From: Thiobacillus sp. UBA2186
Lineage (GTDB): Bacteria; Pseudomonadota; Gammaproteobacteria; Burkholderiales; Thiobacillaceae
Assembly (NCBI GenBank): GCA_002327405.1
Contig: DCVO01000116.1
Location: 23,388 to 32,411, forward strand
Direction: 5' to 3'
Length of the DNA: 9,024 nt
The notes under the pieces are model-generated. The model saw only the letters and a program-made list of their open reading frames with translations, had not been told where the DNA came from and did not search any database. Both the position numbers and the translations under genes were made by a program. Below are positions 6,759-9,024 of this stretch, piece by piece (positions within the stretch are counted from its first letter, which is position 1; each line of letters opens with the position of its first letter).

Positions 6759-6787
6759 AGCGCGGCGGCGAGGAGCGCGCGCGGTGA
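6755..6787 (+). CDS. Micro-ORF 3 of the queE-queC chain (MKRGGEERAR), overlapping queC
   Basis: The same ten residues are encoded with GAG, CGC, GCG and CGG in place of GAA, CGA, GCC and AGA of micro-ORF 1. That is five base changes, all synonymous. Its stop TGA (6785-6787) overlaps the GTG start of queC in a GTGA arrangement. Confidence 0.4.
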   Translation: MKRGGEERAR

Positions 6788-7491
6788 AACACGCCGCGGA
6801 TAATGGCGCGCCAAGGCGCGCGGTCGTGCTGCTCTCCGGCGGCCTGGATTCGGCGACCACGCTAGCTGTCGCCCATTCCCAAGCTTATGCCTGCTACGCA
6901 TTGTCGTTCGATTACGGCCAGCGCCACGTGGCCGAGATCAATGCGGCCGGCCGGGTGGCCGCCGCTTTGGGTGCAGTCGAGCATCGCGTGGTGCGCCTGG
7001 ATCTGGGCCAACTGGGCGGCTCGGCCTTGACCGATACTGCCATCGCGGTGCCTGAAGGCCCGACCGAAGGCATCCCGGTCACCTACGTTCCCGCGCGCAA
7101 TACCGTCATGCTCGCCTACGCCCTGGCCTGGGCCGAGGTGCTGGGCGCGAACGACATCTTCATCGGCGTGAACGCGGTGGATTATTCGGGCTATCCCGAT
7201 TGCCGTCCGGAATTCATCGAGGCTTTCGAGAAACTGGCCAACCTCGCGACCAAGGCCGGGGTGGAGCAGGGCAATTTCCATGTGCATGCGCCTCTGATCA
7301 GGCTTTCCAAGGCCGAAATCATCCGGCTTGGCATTGCTCTGGGCGTCGAATACGGACAGACCGTTTCCTGCTACCAGGCCACCGCCGAAGGCCTGGCCTG
7401 CGGGCGCTGCGATTCCTGCCGCCTGCGGCGCGAGGGCTTTCGCGCGACAGGCATGCCCGATCCGACCCGCTACGCCCGCGAGCCGGCGTGA
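6784..7491 (+). CDS. queC: 7-cyano-7-deazaguanine (preQ0) synthase QueC
   Basis: QueC uses ATP and ammonia to turn 7-carboxy-7-deazaguanine, the QueE product, into preQ0. The 235 residues show the ATP-pyrophosphatase P-loop SGGLDS (18-23), FDYGQRH (42-48), the substrate region YVPARNTVML (101-110), GVNAVDYSGYPDCRPEF (128-144), and the C-terminal zinc site. That site is Cys196, Cys206, Cys209 and Cys212, within CYQATAEGLACGRCDSC. The start is GTG at 6784, embedded in the degenerate last repeat and overlapping the stop of micro-ORF 3. It yields MKHAADNGAPRRAVVLLSGG, about ten residues longer before the P-loop than the minimal family start. The region around the GTG is rich in GCGCGC runs that could pair and hide the start, so upstream ribosome traffic may matter. 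The next gene lies 154 bases downstream. Confidence 0.95.
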   Translation: MKHAADNGAPRRAVVLLSGGLDSATTLAVAHSQAYACYALSFDYGQRHVAEINAAGRVAAALGAVEHRVVRLDLGQLGGSALTDTAIAVPEGPTEGIPVTYVPARNTVMLAYALAWAEVLGANDIFIGVNAVDYSGYPDCRPEFIEAFEKLANLATKAGVEQGNFHVHAPLIRLSKAEIIRLGIALGVEYGQTVSCYQATAEGLACGRCDSCRLRREGFRATGMPDPTRYAREPA

Positions 7492-7552
7492 TCCGGCCGT
7501 AATCCCCCGGCTCGGCTTTGCAGGGGGTTGCGAAATGGTATTTAATGGCCAG

Positions 7553-7580
7553 TTGGCATTCTGGTCCAAACCATTAGAAT
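7553..7580 (+). promoter_or_regulatory. Sigma70-type promoter for the YeeE/YedE gene
   Basis: TTGGCA (7553-7558) and TAGAAT (7575-7580) each match the consensus at five of six positions, with a 16-base spacer. Transcription would start near 7587, leaving a leader of about 59 bases. An imperfect dyad overlaps the -35: AATGGT (7534-7539) with ACCATT (7570-7575), and CCAG (7549-7552) with CTGG (7561-7564). It could be an operator, though that is speculative. Confidence 0.55.
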
Positions 7581-7630
7581 TCCGCCTTTTATCCGGATAT
7601 CCGCGGCAACCGCCGCTTTCCCCATTCCAA

Positions 7631-7636
7631 AGGAGG
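7631..7636 (+). promoter_or_regulatory. Consensus ribosome binding site of the YeeE/YedE gene
   Basis: AGGAGG is a full match to the anti-Shine-Dalgarno core, 9 bases before the ATG at 7646. It fixes the start and rules out the open frame that continues upstream to 7328 inside queC. It is the strongest ribosome site in the window. Confidence 0.85.
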
Positions 7637-7645
7637 GATAGACTC

Positions 7646-8908
7646 ATGACCTACGAAGATTTCGCAAGCGCACAATCGTTTTTTCTGTGGTCGACCTTCG
7701 TGATCGCCCTGATCATGGGCGCCGTGGTCAACAAGACCAATTTCTGCACCATGGGCGCGGTCTCCGACTGGGTCAACATGGGCGATACCGGCCGCATACG
7801 CGCCTGGATCTTCGCCATCGCGATCGGCGTGCTGGGCGTCATGGGCCTTGAGGCCGCCGGCATGATCAATGTCACCAGCACCTTTCCCCCCTACCGCCAG
7901 ACCAACCTCGTCTGGCTCGAAAACGTGCTCGGCGGCGTGCTGTTCGGCATCGGCATGACGCTCGCCTCCGGCTGCGGCAACAAGACCCTGATCCGCATCG
8001 GCGGCGGCAATATCAAGTCGATCATGGTGCTGCTGGTCATCAGCGTGATTGCCTATTTCATGATCAACCCCTTCCCGGGCAGCGACAAGACCCTGTATTC
8101 CGTGCTGTTCTATCCCTGGACCAACCCGACCACCGTCGCGCTCTCCACCAACCAGGACCTCGGCGCCATGCTGTTCGGCGAAAACGCCGCCACCGGCCGC
8201 ATGGTCATGGGCGGGGTCATCGGCGTCGTGCTGCTGCTGTGGGCACTCAAGTCGTCCGATTTTCGCGGCAGCTTCGACAACATCCTCGGCGGTCTCGTGG
8301 TCGGCCTCGCCATCCTGGCGGCCTGGTACGTCACCAGCAACATCATGGTCGACGCCGACGGCGAAATCCTGAGCATGCAGGCCTACGCGCAGGACTGGGA
8401 TCTGTACGCGCCTGCCGACGCGGTCAAGCCCGCCTCCACCGCCGCGCTGGCCGCGCAGTCCTTCACCTTCATCAACCCCATGGGCCAGACCCTGGGCTAC
8501 GCCATGAAGGGCTTCGACAGCACCCTGCTCACCTTCGGCATCATGGCGCTGGCTGGCGTCATCGCCGGCTCCCTGCTGTGGGCCCTGATTTCGCGCAGCT
8601 TCCGCATCGAATGGTTCGCCTCCGGCCGCGATTTCGTCAACCACCTGATCGGCGCGATCCTGATGGGCTTCGGCGGCGTGCTGGCCATGGGCTGCACCAT
8701 CGGCCAGGCGGTCACCGGCTTCTCCACCCTGGCGCTGGGCTCCATCCTCACCTTCATCGCCATCGTGCTCGGCAGCGCGCTCACCATGAAGGTGCAGTAC
8801 TACAAGATGGTGTACGAGGACGAAGCCACTTTCTTCAAGGCCCTCATCACCGCGTTGGTCGACCTCAAGCTGCTGCCCGCCGGCATGCGCAAGCTGGAAG
8901 CGGTTTGA
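7646..8908 (+). CDS. YeeE/YedE family membrane protein, probable sulfur-compound (thiosulfate-type) transporter
   Basis: This 420-residue polytopic membrane protein belongs to the YeeE/YedE (DUF395) family, whose characterised member TsuA imports thiosulfate through a path lined by conserved cysteines. Three cysteine motifs are visible: NKTNFCTMGAVSDW (Cys34), LASGCGNKTLIRIGGGN (Cys110) and AMGCTIGQAVTGFSTL (Cys350). Hydrophobic segments fall at about 11-29, 52-72, 94-108, 124-142, 186-200, 213-230, 293-314, 333-349 and 362-380. A hydrophilic loop at about 233-285 separates two halves, each containing a GCG/GCT-type motif, as expected of an internally duplicated family. It has its own promoter and consensus ribosome site and is not coupled to queC. 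Sulfur substrate specificity is inferred from the family; selenium-related roles exist for some YedE proteins, and no selenium genes are seen here. Confidence 0.88.
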   Translation: MTYEDFASAQSFFLWSTFVIALIMGAVVNKTNFCTMGAVSDWVNMGDTGRIRAWIFAIAIGVLGVMGLEAAGMINVTSTFPPYRQTNLVWLENVLGGVLFGIGMTLASGCGNKTLIRIGGGNIKSIMVLLVISVIAYFMINPFPGSDKTLYSVLFYPWTNPTTVALSTNQDLGAMLFGENAATGRMVMGGVIGVVLLLWALKSSDFRGSFDNILGGLVVGLAILAAWYVTSNIMVDADGEILSMQAYAQDWDLYAPADAVKPASTAALAAQSFTFINPMGQTLGYAMKGFDSTLLTFGIMALAGVIAGSLLWALISRSFRIEWFASGRDFVNHLIGAILMGFGGVLAMGCTIGQAVTGFSTLALGSILTFIAIVLGSALTMKVQYYKMVYEDEATFFKALITALVDLKLLPAGMRKLEAV

Positions 8909-8931
8909 TGTGATTTGAAACTCATTCGGCT

Positions 8932-8959
8932 TTGACGGAAAAAATTATTCCGGTATAAT
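8932..8959 (+). promoter_or_regulatory. Strong sigma70 promoter of the tRNA gene
   Basis: TTGACG (8932-8937, five of six) and a perfect TATAAT (8954-8959) are separated by 16 bases. The GC-rich stretch CCCGCGC directly after the -10 is the kind of discriminator typical of stringently controlled stable-RNA promoters. Transcription would start near 8966, about 30 bases before the tRNA. Confidence 0.8.
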
Positions 8960-8967
8960 CCCGCGCT

Positions 8968-8995
8968 TTGCCGCACACGAGTTTCGTGACGGCAA
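8968..8995 (+). other. Hairpin in the tRNA precursor leader
   Basis: TTGCCG (8968-8973) pairs with CGGCAA (8990-8995) and, inside it, CACGA (8976-8980) pairs with TCGTG (8984-8988) around a GTT loop. That makes 11 base pairs with a small internal bulge. It ends one base before the predicted mature tRNA 5' end, and no T-run follows, so it is not an intrinsic terminator. Confidence 0.6.
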
Positions 8996-8996
8996 G

Positions 8997-9024
8997 GGGT
9001 CGGTAGCTCAGCCGGTAGAGCAGC
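8997..9024 (+). tRNA. tRNA 5' part, cut by the window end; probably tRNA-Lys
   Basis: The bases read as acceptor strand GGGTCGG (8997-9003), TA at positions 8-9, D-stem GCTC (9006-9009), loop AGCCGGTA, D-stem GAGC (9018-9021), then A and the first two bases of the anticodon stem. The D-stem pairs perfectly. The anticodon lies beyond the window, so identity is inference: the GGGTCGn acceptor resembles bacterial tRNA-Lys, and tRNA-Lys follows queC in pseudomonads as I recall. Confidence 0.88.

Larger units (their letters stand above)
6681..6788 (+). repeat. 29-bp tandem repeat spanning the queE-queC junction
   Basis: Units begin with GCGAGG at 6681, 6710, 6739 and 6768, exactly 29 bases apart. 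The first three are nearly identical (core GCGAGGAACGAGCCAGATGA then AGCGCGGCG). The fourth is degenerate and ends in the queC start. Each unit contains a Shine-Dalgarno-like GAGGA about 9 bases before an ATG (GTG in the last), and that start codon overlaps the TGA of the preceding frame. The array therefore looks like repeated duplication of an ancestral ATGA overlap between queE and queC. Because 29 is one short of 30, successive frames step by -1, which preserves the stop/start overlap in every copy. Confidence 0.93.

Noticed and set aside
6681..6788. CRISPR-like array
   Set aside because: The repeats are contiguous 29-bp units with no unique spacers, and no cas genes are present. The register follows the queE stop and queC start.
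6681..6792. Minus-strand repeat protein through the 29-bp array
   Set aside because: The antisense translation repeats (RARSSPPRFIW-like) only because the DNA repeats. It lacks a start context and runs against the operon.
7504..7527. Terminator after queC
   Set aside because: CCCCC (7504-7508) can pair with GGGGG (7523-7527), but the stem is only five pairs with a 14-base loop and no T-run follows.
7328..7645. Upstream extension of the YeeE/YedE frame to a 526-residue protein
   Set aside because: The extra residues overlap queC out of frame, and the consensus AGGAGG sits 9 bases before the ATG at 7646.
7589..8644. 351-codon minus-strand frame opposite the YeeE/YedE gene
   Set aside because: It is a mirror of the strongly C-ending codons of the sense gene, giving a Gly/Asp/His/Ala-rich product with no domain and no ribosome site.

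Overview
The window is a GC-rich chromosomal stretch read entirely on the + strand. Its gene order is ruvB (3' part), ybgC, tolQ, tolR, tolA, tolB, pal, cpoB/ybgF, queE, queC, a YeeE/YedE-family sulfur transporter gene, and the first 28 bases of a tRNA. This is the conserved ruv / tol-pal / queEC neighbourhood of beta- and gammaproteobacteria. Protein style and base composition suggest a betaproteobacterium. The added YeeE/YedE gene would fit a sulfur-metabolising lineage, but genus cannot be read from the sequence.

Region 1 (2-3143): the RuvB branch-migration motor is followed without a gap by the envelope cluster ybgC-tolQ-tolR-tolA. The genes overlap by ATGA (ruvB/ybgC, tolR/tolA) or sit 1 to 11 bases apart, so they read as one translationally coupled unit. 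Region 2 (3144-3338) is a 195-base intergenic stretch dominated by a long inverted repeat with perfect 18-base arms that resembles a dispersed genomic repeat. Region 3 (3339-6035): tolB, pal and cpoB supply the periplasmic and outer-membrane half of the Tol-Pal machine. A GC-rich hairpin lies between tolB and pal. TolQRA in the inner membrane uses the proton gradient to act on TolB and Pal during outer-membrane constriction, and CpoB links this to peptidoglycan synthesis.

Region 4 (6050-7491): queE and queC encode two consecutive steps of preQ0 (7-cyano-7-deazaguanine) synthesis for queuosine tRNA modification. Their junction is the most unusual part of the window. The usual stop/start overlap has been expanded into a 29-bp tandem repeat. 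Because 29 is one less than a multiple of three, each unit forms a complete ten-codon reading frame (MKRGGEERAR) with its own Shine-Dalgarno-like sequence, and its stop overlaps the next unit's start. Three such micro-frames chain queE to queC through four consecutive ATGA/GTGA overlaps. All base differences among the three are synonymous.

Region 5 (7492-9024): a good sigma70-type promoter and a perfect AGGAGG ribosome binding site precede a 420-residue YeeE/YedE-type transporter with three conserved cysteines. It appears to be an independent unit placed between queC and a tRNA gene. The tRNA has a near-consensus promoter with a GC-rich discriminator and a leader hairpin ending one base before its 5' end. 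From its 5' half and the gene order it is probably tRNA-Lys. No CRISPR array, insertion sequence, phage gene or defence system was seen.
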